This document shows, in pieces, positions 6,047 to 12,058 of a stretch of DNA of 12,766 bases (position 1 is the first letter of the stretch; every line of letters begins with the position of its first letter). Below the pieces are notes generated by a model. It searched no databases. It saw only the letters and a program-made list of their open reading frames with translations, and had not been told where the DNA came from. The position numbers were made by a program, and so were the translations under genes. Source of the DNA: JBAXBF01 sp034429745 (GTDB taxonomy: Bacteria > Chloroflexota > Anaerolineae > Anaerolineales > DRKV01); the NCBI GenBank assembly GCA_034429745.1, contig DAOUFY010000026.1, forward strand, positions 1 to 12,766, written 5' to 3'.

Positions 6047-6376
6047 CTACCCTTCAATGATCGCACCGCATTCTTTGCATACCCTTAAGGATTGGCCGCC
6101 CTCTCGACGCAGACCGACTCGCGTTGCTTTTTTACAGGAAGGACAAACCAACATCACATTGGATATATCAATTGAAGATTCAAACTCAATAATCCCCGAT
6201 GATATCGTCCGTCCAGATTGGAGTTGAGCTTGGCGCTGATGTTTTTTCCGAATATTTACCCCTTGAACAACCACTCTTTTTTCATCAGCTAAAACGCGAA
6301 TCACTTCACCGCGCTTTTTCTTATCAGCTCCGCTGATTACCTCTACCGTATCACCTTTACGAATTTTCGTTTTCAC
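6047..6376 (-). CDS. rplX: 50S ribosomal protein L24 (uL24) with two CxxC pairs, GTG start
   Basis: Complete 109-residue L24, an assembly-initiating 50S protein near the polypeptide exit tunnel. The KOW motif covers about residues 5-32 (KIRKGDTVEVISGADKKKRG), followed by VVVQGVNIRKKHQR (35-48). Unlike the E. coli protein, the C-terminal part has two cysteine pairs, C78-P-S-C81 and C100-K-E-C103, which look like a zinc ribbon; I associate this form with Chloroflexota and some other lineages. The start is GTG at 6374-6376, with AAGGAG (6384-6389) 7 nt upstream. It lies 40 nt after rplN. Confidence 0.97.
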   Translation of the reverse strand: MKTKIRKGDTVEVISGADKKKRGEVIRVLADEKRVVVQGVNIRKKHQRQAQLQSGRTISSGIIEFESSIDISNVMLVCPSCKKATRVGLRREGGQSLRVCKECGAIIEG

Positions 6377-6416
6377 AGCTTTTCTCCTTAGTTCTATTCC
6401 TCAGATGGCTTAGGAA

Positions 6417-6788
6417 TTACAATGCCTCTGGCGCAAGCGATACGATTTTCATAAAACCTTTTTCACGCAATTCGCGTGCAACCGGACCAAAGATACGTGT
6501 GCCCTTAGGATTAACGCCATCAGCATCTAAAATGACTGCAGCATTATCATCGAACCGCACATAAGACCCATCTTCACGGCGCCATTCCTTAGCGCAACGC
6601 ACGATCACTGCTTTTACAATATCACTCTTCTTCACAGAAGCCTGCGGAGAGGAAGACTTCACAGTTGCTACAACAACATCTCCAACTCTCCCATACCGGC
6701 GCTTTGAACCGCCCATCACATGAATGACAAGCAATTCCTTTGCGCCAGTGTTATCGGCAACTTTCAAACGACTTTCTTGTTGTATCAT
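6417..6788 (-). CDS. rplN: 50S ribosomal protein L14 (uL14)
   Basis: Complete 123-residue L14, on the 50S interface, where it forms bridges to 16S rRNA and is the docking site of the silencing factor RsfS in other bacteria. It starts MIQQESRLKVADNTGAKEL and contains GGSKRRYGRVGDVVVATVK (26-44), RFDDNAAVILD (78-88) and NPKGTRIFGPVARELRE (93-109), all characteristic. ATG is at 6786-6788, behind GAGGAA. The rpsQ-rplN gap is 26 nt and the order rpsQ-rplN-rplX is standard. Confidence 0.98.
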   Translation of the reverse strand: MIQQESRLKVADNTGAKELLVIHVMGGSKRRYGRVGDVVVATVKSSSPQASVKKSDIVKAVIVRCAKEWRREDGSYVRFDDNAAVILDADGVNPKGTRIFGPVARELREKGFMKIVSLAPEAL

Positions 6789-6814
6789 AGCTGCTTTTCC
6801 TCTTTACCTATAGA

Positions 6815-7069
6815 CTACTCTTGCCGTACATTGCGCTTGAGGATTTCTTCTACAACCCAACGTTTATGCCGAGAAAGCGGTCTGCTCTCAATTATGCGCA
6901 CCAAATCCCCTTCCTGACATCCTAATTCATCATGCGCCATGTACCGTTTGCTGGTATGCACTACTTTGGTATATAATGGGTGTCGAAAGGTTCGAGTTAC
7001 TTTAACAACAACTGTTTTTTCCATTTTGTTGCTGGCAACTACACCTTGCAAACGACGCCTGTTATTCAT
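6815..7069 (-). CDS. rpsQ: 30S ribosomal protein S17 (uS17)
   Basis: Complete 84-residue S17, a primary 16S rRNA-binding OB-fold protein in the 30S body. MNNRRRLQGVVASNKMEKTV begins the fold, HPLYTKVVHTSKRYMAHDE (30-48) is the central strand pair, and GDLVRIIESRPLSRHKRW (54-71) is the family signature. The ATG overlaps the rpmC stop codon as ATGA, a 4-nt overlap that suggests reinitiation by the same ribosomes. Confidence 0.98.
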   Translation of the reverse strand: MNNRRRLQGVVASNKMEKTVVVKVTRTFRHPLYTKVVHTSKRYMAHDELGCQEGDLVRIIESRPLSRHKRWVVEEILKRNVRQE

Positions 7070-7266
7070 GATTTACCCTCCTTTTTCCTTTCGTTCAGCA
7101 CGGTCATTAGGCGTGCAATGCGGCGTTTAGTCTGTCGGATTTGAGCAACATCCGTCAAATTACCTGTAACCATCCGAAATCTCAAATTCATCAATTCCTG
7201 TTTCGCATCATTGATGCGATTGAGAAGATCAACCGTCTCTAAAGCACGAATCTCATCAATCTTCAT
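7066..7266 (-). CDS. rpmC: 50S ribosomal protein L29 (uL29)
   Basis: Complete 66-residue L29, a small helical protein near the tunnel exit that, with L23, forms part of the docking platform for SRP and trigger factor. MKIDEIRALETVDLLNRIND forms the first helix, QELMNLRFRMVTGNL (23-37) the central segment, and IRQTKRRIARLMTVLNER (43-60) the second helix. Its start overlaps the rplP stop by 11 nt and its stop overlaps the rpsQ start by 4 nt, so it is translationally coupled on both sides. Confidence 0.98.
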   Translation of the reverse strand: MKIDEIRALETVDLLNRINDAKQELMNLRFRMVTGNLTDVAQIRQTKRRIARLMTVLNERKKEGKS

Positions 7267-7693
7267 AATGTTGTTCTCCTACTTGCTCAAAACTCGTAAC
7301 AATTTTCGTTTTGATGGCTAATTTATATGCAGCCAGTCGGAGAGCTTCACGTGCTACGTCCTCCGGTAAACCGCCGACTTCAAATAGAATCCGCCCTGGT
7401 TTAACTACTGCAGCCCAATATTCCACGTTGCCTTTTCCCTTACCCATGCGGCTTTCAGCAGCACGATGGGTAATGGGCTTATCAGGGAAGATTCGAATCC
7501 ATACTTTTCCTCTACGGCGCATAGCTCGGTTGACAGCCCGTCGTGCAGCTTCAATTTGGCGAGCCGAAACCCAACCAGGCTCTAAGGCTTGCAAACCATA
7601 CTCACCAAAATGGACTTCTGCACCTCGCAATGCTTTCCCTTTCATGCGACCGCGCATTTGTTTTCGATACTTTACACGTTTTGGCATTAACAT
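7256..7693 (-). CDS. rplP: 50S ribosomal protein L16 (uL16)
   Basis: Complete 145-residue L16, a late-assembly 50S protein beside the A and P tRNA sites. It begins MLMPKRVKYRKQMRGRMKGK and has the family signature RMGKGKGNVEYWAAVVKPGR (82-101). R82 corresponds to the arginine that is hydroxylated in E. coli L16 (R81). ATG is at 7691-7693. A 78-nt gap separates it from rpsC, unusually large for this junction, and it can fold into an imperfect hairpin. The 3' end overlaps rpmC by 11 nt. Confidence 0.98.
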   Translation of the reverse strand: MLMPKRVKYRKQMRGRMKGKALRGAEVHFGEYGLQALEPGWVSARQIEAARRAVNRAMRRRGKVWIRIFPDKPITHRAAESRMGKGKGNVEYWAAVVKPGRILFEVGGLPEDVAREALRLAAYKLAIKTKIVTSFEQVGEQHYED

Positions 7694-7713
7694 GATCTTT
7701 TCCTCATCCTACC

Positions 7714-7768
7714 ACCATCATAGTTCAGGTACTGCATCAAACCTTCTGGCAGTCTCCCTACTGATGGC
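7714..7768 (-). promoter_or_regulatory. Imperfect hairpin filling the rpsC-rplP gap
   Basis: On the minus strand CCATCA (7767 to 7762) pairs with TGATGG (7720 to 7715), extended by a G-U pair. Inside, GT/AC and AGG/CCT short helices and a perfect ACTGC (7753 to 7749) / GCAGT (7735 to 7731) stem continue the fold to a 13-nt loop, about 16 pairs in all. It starts 4 nt after the rpsC stop and ends upstream of the rplP initiation region. There is no T-run, so it is not a terminator. It may be an mRNA processing or translational control element; function is unproven. Confidence 0.4.
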
Positions 7769-7771
7769 TGT

Positions 7772-8449
7772 TTATTCACTAATATACACACCTTCCGTTG
7801 TTTCGGTTTGTTCCTCTACCACCGGGACATACTCACCCTTATAAATCCACACTTTAACACCAATGCGGCCATAGGTTGTATGCGCTTCAGCTCGAGCATA
7901 ATCAATATCAGCCCTAAGAGTTTGTCGAGGAACTCGCCCCTCTCGCATAGATATGCTGCGCGCCATTTCAGCACCGCTCAATCTTCCGGAGACCTCTACT
8001 CTAACACCCTGAGCTCCTTGACGCATAGCTTGTTGAATCGCTCGCTTCATTGCCCGCTGATAACCAATTCTTCTTTCCAATTGGTCAGAAATATTCCACG
8101 CCACAAGGTAGGAATCAAGGTCTGGATTTTTAATTTCTTTGATGTCTAATTCCATTTTTTTCCCGACTATGGCTTCCAAATCTTGCCGCAGCTTTTTAAC
8201 GCTTTCCCCTTTGCGCCCAATCAATACACCTGGTTTTGCACTATGAAGCGTTAACTTCACTTTATTAGGGAAGCGCTCAATTTCAATGGTGGAAACCGCA
8301 GCCCGTCCTGTTTCACGGCGAACGATCTCGCGCAATGCAAAATCTTGATGCAGTTGCTCTACATAATCCTGACCTTCGGCATACCAGCGGCCATCCCAAG
8401 TTCGATTTATCTTAAGACGAAACCCTCGCGGGTCAACTTTTCTACCCAT
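7772..8449 (-). CDS. rpsC: 30S ribosomal protein S3 (uS3)
   Basis: Complete 225-residue S3, a 30S head protein that helps form the mRNA entry tunnel and its helicase activity. The N-terminus MGRKVDPRGFRLKINRTWDG, followed by RWYAEGQDY, resembles Chloroflexota S3. A type-II KH domain has the GxxG loop GRKG (78-81). The C-terminal domain has RIGYQRAMKRAIQQAMRQGA (127-146), SGRLSGAEMARS (154-165) and the GRIGVKVWIYKGEYVP block (194-209). A short acidic tail ends YISE. ATG has GGAG only 5 nt upstream, in the 11-nt gap after rplV. Confidence 0.98.
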   Translation of the reverse strand: MGRKVDPRGFRLKINRTWDGRWYAEGQDYVEQLHQDFALREIVRRETGRAAVSTIEIERFPNKVKLTLHSAKPGVLIGRKGESVKKLRQDLEAIVGKKMELDIKEIKNPDLDSYLVAWNISDQLERRIGYQRAMKRAIQQAMRQGAQGVRVEVSGRLSGAEMARSISMREGRVPRQTLRADIDYARAEAHTTYGRIGVKVWIYKGEYVPVVEEQTETTEGVYISE

Positions 8450-8460
8450 ACAGTCTCCTT

Positions 8461-8808
8461 TTACTCTGTCTTTTCGCGAAGAATGACGGTTACATGAGAA
8501 GAACGACGCAAGATCGGCTTAAACCTGCCTCTTGCACCATAACGTCGCCAACGGCGGGTAGCCCCTTCGTCAGCAGTAATCCGATAAATATACAAATCAT
8601 CGCGATTCAATCCAAAATTTTCTTCTGCATTAGCTATAGCTGAAGAAATCAGCTTGCGGACTGGTTGCGCTGCTCTTTGCGGAGTAAATCTCAAAATATC
8701 TACCGCCTCTACAGCTTTCTTACCCGAGACTAAGCCAAGCACAAGGCGTACTTTCTGCGCAGAAATGGGAACCTGGCGTGCAAAAGCACGTATGTCTCTT
8801 TCTTCCAC
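8461..8808 (-). CDS. rplV: 50S ribosomal protein L22 (uL22), GTG start
   Basis: Complete 115-residue L22, whose long beta-hairpin lines the nascent-peptide tunnel and is a site of macrolide-resistance mutations elsewhere. QVPISAQKVRLVLGLVSGK (12-30) and the VRKLISSAIANAEENFGL region (50-67) form the globular part; the hairpin loop (about 80-100) reads DEGATRRWRRYGARGRFKPI, and RRSSHVTVIL (101-110) closes it. The start codon is GTG at 8806-8808 with GGGAGG (8818-8823) 9 nt upstream, inside the 3' end of rpsS. Confidence 0.98.
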   Translation of the reverse strand: MEERDIRAFARQVPISAQKVRLVLGLVSGKKAVEAVDILRFTPQRAAQPVRKLISSAIANAEENFGLNRDDLYIYRITADEGATRRWRRYGARGRFKPILRRSSHVTVILREKTE

Positions 8809-8813
8809 GATGA

Positions 8814-9095
8814 TTATCCTCCCTTCTTGGTTTTCTTTTCATACACATGTCCACGAAAAGTGCGCGTTGGAGCAAATTCTCCCAACTTGTGTCCAACCAT
8901 GTTTTCTGTTATGTAGATTGGTACATGTCTGCGCCCATCATGAACAGCAATGGTATGACCTACCATCTGCGGAAAGATTGTACTTGCTCTTGACCACACT
9001 CGCAGTACCTTTTTCTCTCCACGCTGGTTCATGGATTCAATTTTCTTTAGCAATTTTGGATCTACAAATGGTCCTTTTTTTAGCGATCTACCCAT
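8814..9095 (-). CDS. rpsS: 30S ribosomal protein S19 (uS19)
   Basis: Complete 93-residue S19, a 30S head protein that forms a complex with S13 near the A site. MGRSLKKGPFVDPKLL is the standard start; VGHTIAVHDGRRHVPIYI (45-62) and ITENMVGHKLGEFAPTRTF (62-80) are the family signature. ATG is at 9093-9095, with GGAG in the 24-nt gap after rplB. It precedes rplV with a gap of only 5 nt. Confidence 0.98.
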   Translation of the reverse strand: MGRSLKKGPFVDPKLLKKIESMNQRGEKKVLRVWSRASTIFPQMVGHTIAVHDGRRHVPIYITENMVGHKLGEFAPTRTFRGHVYEKKTKKGG

Positions 9096-9119
9096 TTTAT
9101 CATCTCCATCAGGTTACTT

Positions 9120-9956
9120 CTAGCGTCGCTTCTTTCCACGTCGTTTAACGATAAATTGATCCGTCTTTTTATTCCTACGAGTTTTATAGCCTAAAGTTGG
9201 CTTGCCCCAAGGTGATTTTGGACCAGGCATACCGACAGGTTGTCTTCCTTCACCACCTCCATGGGGATGGTCGCGGGGACTCATTGCAGAACCTCTTACT
9301 GTAGGGCGAATGCCTAAGTGACGTTTATGGCCTGCTTTACCCAACTTTATATTGCTATGATCAATATTGCCTACTTGTCCAATGGTAGCGTAACAAGTTT
9401 GCCTTACCAATCGCACTTCTCCCGAAGGAAGACGGACTTGAGCATAATCTCCTTCTTTAGCTAACAGCTGGGCTGAGCTGCCTGCTGATCGTACAATTTG
9501 CCCTCCCTTGCCCTCGCGCAATTCAATATTATGGATCATCGCTCCGACAGGGATATTAGCAATTGGCAAGCAATTTCCCGGGCGTATATCAACTTGGTTG
9601 CCGGAAATTACTGTATCTCCAACTTTCAAACCTACTGGTGCAAGAATATATCTCTTTTCACCATCCGCATAGTTCAATAACGCCAATCTTGCTGTACGAT
9701 TAGGGTCATACTCAATGGCTGCTACTCGAGCAGGAATATCGCGTTTGTCTCGCTTGAAATCTACAATGCGTATAAAACGCCGATTTCCGCCTCCTCGATG
9801 CCTTACCGTTACCCTACCATAAGCATTGCGACCGCCTTTTTTATTTTTTGATATGATCAGCGATCGTTCTGGATAATCTTTAGTAATCTCTTCATAAGTG
9901 TTTCCCACTCTCCCGCGCATACCGGGGGTGATGGGTTTATATTTCTTTACCGCCAT
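9120..9956 (-). CDS. rplB: 50S ribosomal protein L2 (uL2)
   Basis: Complete 278-residue L2, a conserved 50S protein required for subunit association and peptidyl-transferase centre structure. The N-terminal OB-like part holds GRNAYGRVTVRHRGGGNRR (42-60), and the SH3-like domain has GNCLPIANIPVGAMIHNIEL (127-146). The C-terminal signature includes HPHGGGEGR (230-238), with the histidine equivalent to the functionally important H229 of E. coli, and PWGKPTLGYKTR (249-260). Positions 225-229 read MSPRD, where many bacteria have MNPVD. The ATG overlaps the rplW stop by one base (TAATG), so translation is coupled. Confidence 0.99.
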   Translation of the reverse strand: MAVKKYKPITPGMRGRVGNTYEEITKDYPERSLIISKNKKGGRNAYGRVTVRHRGGGNRRFIRIVDFKRDKRDIPARVAAIEYDPNRTARLALLNYADGEKRYILAPVGLKVGDTVISGNQVDIRPGNCLPIANIPVGAMIHNIELREGKGGQIVRSAGSSAQLLAKEGDYAQVRLPSGEVRLVRQTCYATIGQVGNIDHSNIKLGKAGHKRHLGIRPTVRGSAMSPRDHPHGGGEGRQPVGMPGPKSPWGKPTLGYKTRRNKKTDQFIVKRRGKKRR

Positions 9957-10258
9957 TATTTCACCCCTTCAAAGATTTCTATGGTATTTCCCGGCGCAAG
10001 CAACACAATTGCCTTTTTATAGCCTGGTCGTCTTATCATCAAGCGGCGATTCCGTACCCCACGCCGAGTGCTTTTCGCAGGCACGTTGATTACATTTACC
10101 CGTACCACATTGACGTTAAATATTTTTTCTATCGCGTCCTTGACCATTGTCTTTGTTGCACGCTCATCTACCCGAAAAACATACTGCTTGAGTTTGGTAT
10201 TTTGATAGTTCGCCTTTTCGGTGATATGCGGCAGTCGAAGCACTTCATAAATATTCAT
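9956..10258 (-). CDS. rplW: 50S ribosomal protein L23 (uL23)
   Basis: Complete 100-residue L23, at the exit of the 50S tunnel and the docking site for trigger factor and SRP. PHITEKA (10-16) is the conserved N-terminal motif, YVFRVDERATKTMVKDAIEK (26-45) the core, and the basic loop STRRGVRNRRLMIRRPGYKK (63-82) contacts 23S rRNA. ATG at 10256-10258 has GGGAG in the 12-nt gap after rplD. Its stop shares one base with the rplB start. Confidence 0.98.
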   Translation of the reverse strand: MNIYEVLRLPHITEKANYQNTKLKQYVFRVDERATKTMVKDAIEKIFNVNVVRVNVINVPAKSTRRGVRNRRLMIRRPGYKKAIVLLAPGNTIEIFEGVK

Positions 10259-10270
10259 CGTTCACTCTCC

Positions 10271-10900
10271 CTACCCTAGATGAGAAGTAATCACATCCAC
10301 AGACTCAAGCGGCATGATGATTTTATCGTAAGTCAACAAGTCACGGATGTTGATATAGGCTGCCAACAATGATTTAGTACTCACCAAATTATTTACTGCC
10401 AATGCAATGCGCTCATAATTTTCGTCTTTTCTAGGCAGCAGAATTAATTTACTCTGTTCTCCAGCTAAACGGCTAAGAACCTGAGACATCGTTTTCGCCT
10501 TCGGCTCAACCGAAGTAAGCCCTTCAAGCACAAGGATTTGATCAGCAGCTGCTTTAACTGACAATGCACATCGTAAAGCTGCTCGGCGCATTTTCTTGGG
10601 CATTTTTAGTGAATAATCTCTCGGTTTTGGTGTATGGACTTTCCCTCCACCTACCCATTGAGCTGCACGGATTGAACCTTGACGGGCTCTTCCCGTACCT
10701 TTCTGGCGCCATGGTTTTCTTCCACCTCCGGATACTTCTGACCGCCCTTTGGTGCTGTGAGTGCCTAAACGAGCGTTTGCCATTTGGCGTACGTATGCTT
10801 GATGCATTAACCCCACATTGGGTTCAACCTCAAAAATATGGGGAGCCAATTCAATTGTACGAACTTTTTCACCTTGAATATTATATACGGCTACTTCCAT
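10271..10900 (-). CDS. rplD: 50S ribosomal protein L4 (uL4)
   Basis: A 209-residue L4 when begun at the ATG at 10898-10900. L4 binds domain I of 23S rRNA, reaches the tunnel constriction with its loop, and in E. coli represses the S10 operon. The N-terminus MEVAVYNIQGEKVRTIEL is typical; the extended loop GRKPWRQKGTGRARQGS (60-76) is fully conserved, including the lysine implicated in macrolide resistance elsewhere. An in-frame GTG at 10907-10909 would add three residues but lies inside the GGGAG ribosome-binding site, so I reject it. It follows rplC after a 35-nt gap. Confidence 0.97.
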   Translation of the reverse strand: MEVAVYNIQGEKVRTIELAPHIFEVEPNVGLMHQAYVRQMANARLGTHSTKGRSEVSGGGRKPWRQKGTGRARQGSIRAAQWVGGGKVHTPKPRDYSLKMPKKMRRAALRCALSVKAAADQILVLEGLTSVEPKAKTMSQVLSRLAGEQSKLILLPRKDENYERIALAVNNLVSTKSLLAAYINIRDLLTYDKIIMPLESVDVITSHLG

Positions 10901-10908
10901 AATTTTCA

Positions 10909-10913
10909 CTCCC
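10909..10913 (-). promoter_or_regulatory. Ribosome-binding site that fixes the rplD start
   Basis: GGGAG on the minus strand, 8 nt before the ATG at 10900. It overlaps the alternative GTG start at 10907-10909 and therefore excludes it. Confidence 0.85.
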
Positions 10914-10935
10914 TTACTAACACCCCAATAGGTGA

Positions 10936-11568
10936 TTAGTGCGTTTTGCGCGCCTCCTTTATCATCACAATTCCCCCTTTTGGTCCGGGCACTGAGCCCT
11001 GCACGGCAATAATGTTTCGCTCAGGATCCACAAGAATAACCTTTAAGTTTTGAGCGGTTATTCGTTCATGACCTGTGTGCCCAGCTCTTCTTTTGCCACG
11101 ATATACTCTACCCGGCGTTGTTCCCGCTCCACTAGATCCAGGTGCGCGCAAGCGATCAGATTGTCCGTGAGTTTTTGGTCCCCCAGAAAAGCCATAACGC
11201 TTCACCGGCCCTTGAAACCCCTTGCCAATGCTTGTACCGACGACGTCAACTCTTTCACCTTGAGAAAAAACATCTACTTTGATTTCATCTCCAGGTGAAA
11301 CCTCCAATTTTTTCACTCGAAATTCTTTGAGGAATCTTAAGGGGGGTAAATTTTCTCGCTTCAAGTGTCCCAATTCACCCCCTGTTAGACGCTTGGGAGA
11401 TACCTCACCATAACCCAACTGTACCGCAGTGTATTGATCTTTCTCAATCGTGCGGATTTGGGTTACGTAGCACGGTCCAGCTTCAATGACCGTTACGGGC
11501 ACAGCCACACCTTGATCATCGAAAATCTGGCTCATACCAACTTTCTTACCTATTAGCCCTTTAAACAT
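10936..11568 (-). CDS. rplC: 50S ribosomal protein L3 (uL3)
   Basis: A 210-residue L3 beginning MFKGLIGKKVGMSQIFDDQG. L3 initiates 50S assembly, and its long internal loop reaches the peptidyl-transferase centre. GTSIGKGFQGPVKRYGFSGG (111-130) and RAPGSSGAGTTPGRVYRGKR (141-160) form the conserved loop, where changes confer pleuromutilin or linezolid resistance in other bacteria. An upstream in-frame TTG (11587-11589) would add seven residues but lies beside the AGGAG ribosome-binding site and would make that site part of the coding region, so the ATG at 11566-11568 is preferred. The gene follows rpsJ after a structured 169-nt gap. Confidence 0.97.
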   Translation of the reverse strand: MFKGLIGKKVGMSQIFDDQGVAVPVTVIEAGPCYVTQIRTIEKDQYTAVQLGYGEVSPKRLTGGELGHLKRENLPPLRFLKEFRVKKLEVSPGDEIKVDVFSQGERVDVVGTSIGKGFQGPVKRYGFSGGPKTHGQSDRLRAPGSSGAGTTPGRVYRGKRRAGHTGHERITAQNLKVILVDPERNIIAVQGSVPGPKGGIVMIKEARKTH

Positions 11569-11578
11569 TTTAACTTTT

Positions 11579-11583
11579 CTCCT
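11579..11583 (-). promoter_or_regulatory. Ribosome-binding site that fixes the rplC start
   Basis: AGGAG on the minus strand, 10 nt before the ATG at 11568. An in-frame TTG lies just upstream of it, too close to be served by this site. Confidence 0.85.
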
Positions 11584-11608
11584 TTTCAAAAATGTTTTAT
11601 TACATAAG

Positions 11609-11656
11609 GACTGTCAGCTTGGGCTCAGCTGCATCATCCTCTACGGAAGTACAGTC
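11609..11656 (-). promoter_or_regulatory. Hairpin II of the rpsJ-rplC intercistronic region
   Basis: A 48-nt element on the minus strand closed by GACTGT (11656 to 11651) and ACAGTC (11614 to 11609), 6 perfect pairs. Stacked directly on the 3' arm is a second perfect stem, CAGCT (11631 to 11627) / AGCTG (11619 to 11615), with a 7-nt loop. The 19 nt left on the 5' side (11632-11650) could add a small weak stem, giving a three-way-junction-like shape. It abuts hairpin I with no spacer and ends about 25 nt before the rplC ribosome-binding site. It may be an mRNA control element; no regulator is known. Confidence 0.5.
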
Positions 11657-11706
11657 AACAGTTTCACGCAAAAAACGATGATTTCGGTTTGCGAAGGAAA
11701 GCTGTT
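11657..11706 (-). promoter_or_regulatory. Hairpin I of the rpsJ-rplC intercistronic region
   Basis: A 50-nt imperfect hairpin on the minus strand. AACAG (11706 to 11702) pairs with CTGTT (11661 to 11657), TTTC (11700 to 11697) with GAAA (11665 to 11662), and CGCAAA (11693 to 11688) with TTTGCG (11672 to 11667). A further CGA/TCG stem is possible in the apical loop. That makes 15 to 18 Watson-Crick pairs with small bulges. It begins about 31 nt after the rpsJ stop and ends exactly where hairpin II begins. No T-run follows, so it is not an intrinsic terminator. Confidence 0.5.
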
Positions 11707-11737
11707 CTTATACCGCCTTGATATTCATTTGGAAGGA

Positions 11738-12046
11738 TTAGATCTTTATCTCAATATCCACTCCAGCTGGTAAATTCAATCGCATAAGCATATCAATTGT
11801 TTTAGAATCAGGATCCAAAACATCAATCAATCGGTTATGAGTTCTCACCTCAAAATGTTCGTGTGAATCCTTATCAATAAACGTTGAACGACGAACTGTA
11901 AATTTCTCAATTTTCGTCGGCAACGGTACTGGTCCTACAACACGCGCCCCAGTCCTCTCAGCCGTTTCCACAATGCGCTTAGCTGATTGGTCTAAAACAC
12001 GATGATCATATGCTTTTAAACGTATTCTAATTTTTTGCTTTGCCAT
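11738..12046 (-). CDS. rpsJ: 30S ribosomal protein S10 (uS10, NusE)
   Basis: Complete 102-residue S10, a 30S head protein that also acts as NusE, pairing with NusB in antitermination and contacting NusG. MAKQKIRIRLKAYDHRVLDQ opens the fold, GPVPLPTKIEKFTVRRS (38-54) is the signature, and the loop FIDKDSHEHFEVRTHNRL (56-73) is the ribosome-binding extension. The FIDKDS form is one I associate with Chloroflexota. ATG is at 12044-12046, 12 nt after tuf, leaving no room for an E. coli-style S10 leader in front of it; the structured RNA lies after it instead. Confidence 0.98.
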   Translation of the reverse strand: MAKQKIRIRLKAYDHRVLDQSAKRIVETAERTGARVVGPVPLPTKIEKFTVRRSTFIDKDSHEHFEVRTHNRLIDVLDPDSKTIDMLMRLNLPAGVDIEIKI

Positions 12047-12058
12047 GGTATGTTACCT

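Noticed and set aside
7311..7844. A 177-codon plus-strand open frame opposite rplP and rpsC
   Set aside because: Antisense shadow of conserved genes; low-complexity composition and no start signal.
8654..9148. A 164-codon plus-strand open frame opposite rplV and rpsS
   Set aside because: Antisense to two complete ribosomal genes, with no recognisable domain or ribosome-binding site.
10921..10934. CACC/GGTG inverted repeat between rplC and rplD
   Set aside because: Only 4 bp with a 6-nt loop; too short to claim as a feature.
11569..11589. TTG start extending L3 by seven residues
   Set aside because: The extension would translate the ribosome-binding site AGGAG itself; the ATG start gives the typical MFKGLIGKKVG N-terminus.
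11584..11608. ATGT/ACAT hairpin followed by five T residues before rplC, as a terminator
   Set aside because: Only a 4-bp AT-rich stem, and it lies just before the rplC ribosome-binding site, so termination is unlikely.
11651..11658. TTGACT inside the rpsJ-rplC gap as a -35 box
   Set aside because: No acceptable -10 hexamer at 16-18 nt; the stretch is better explained as part of the hairpin arms.
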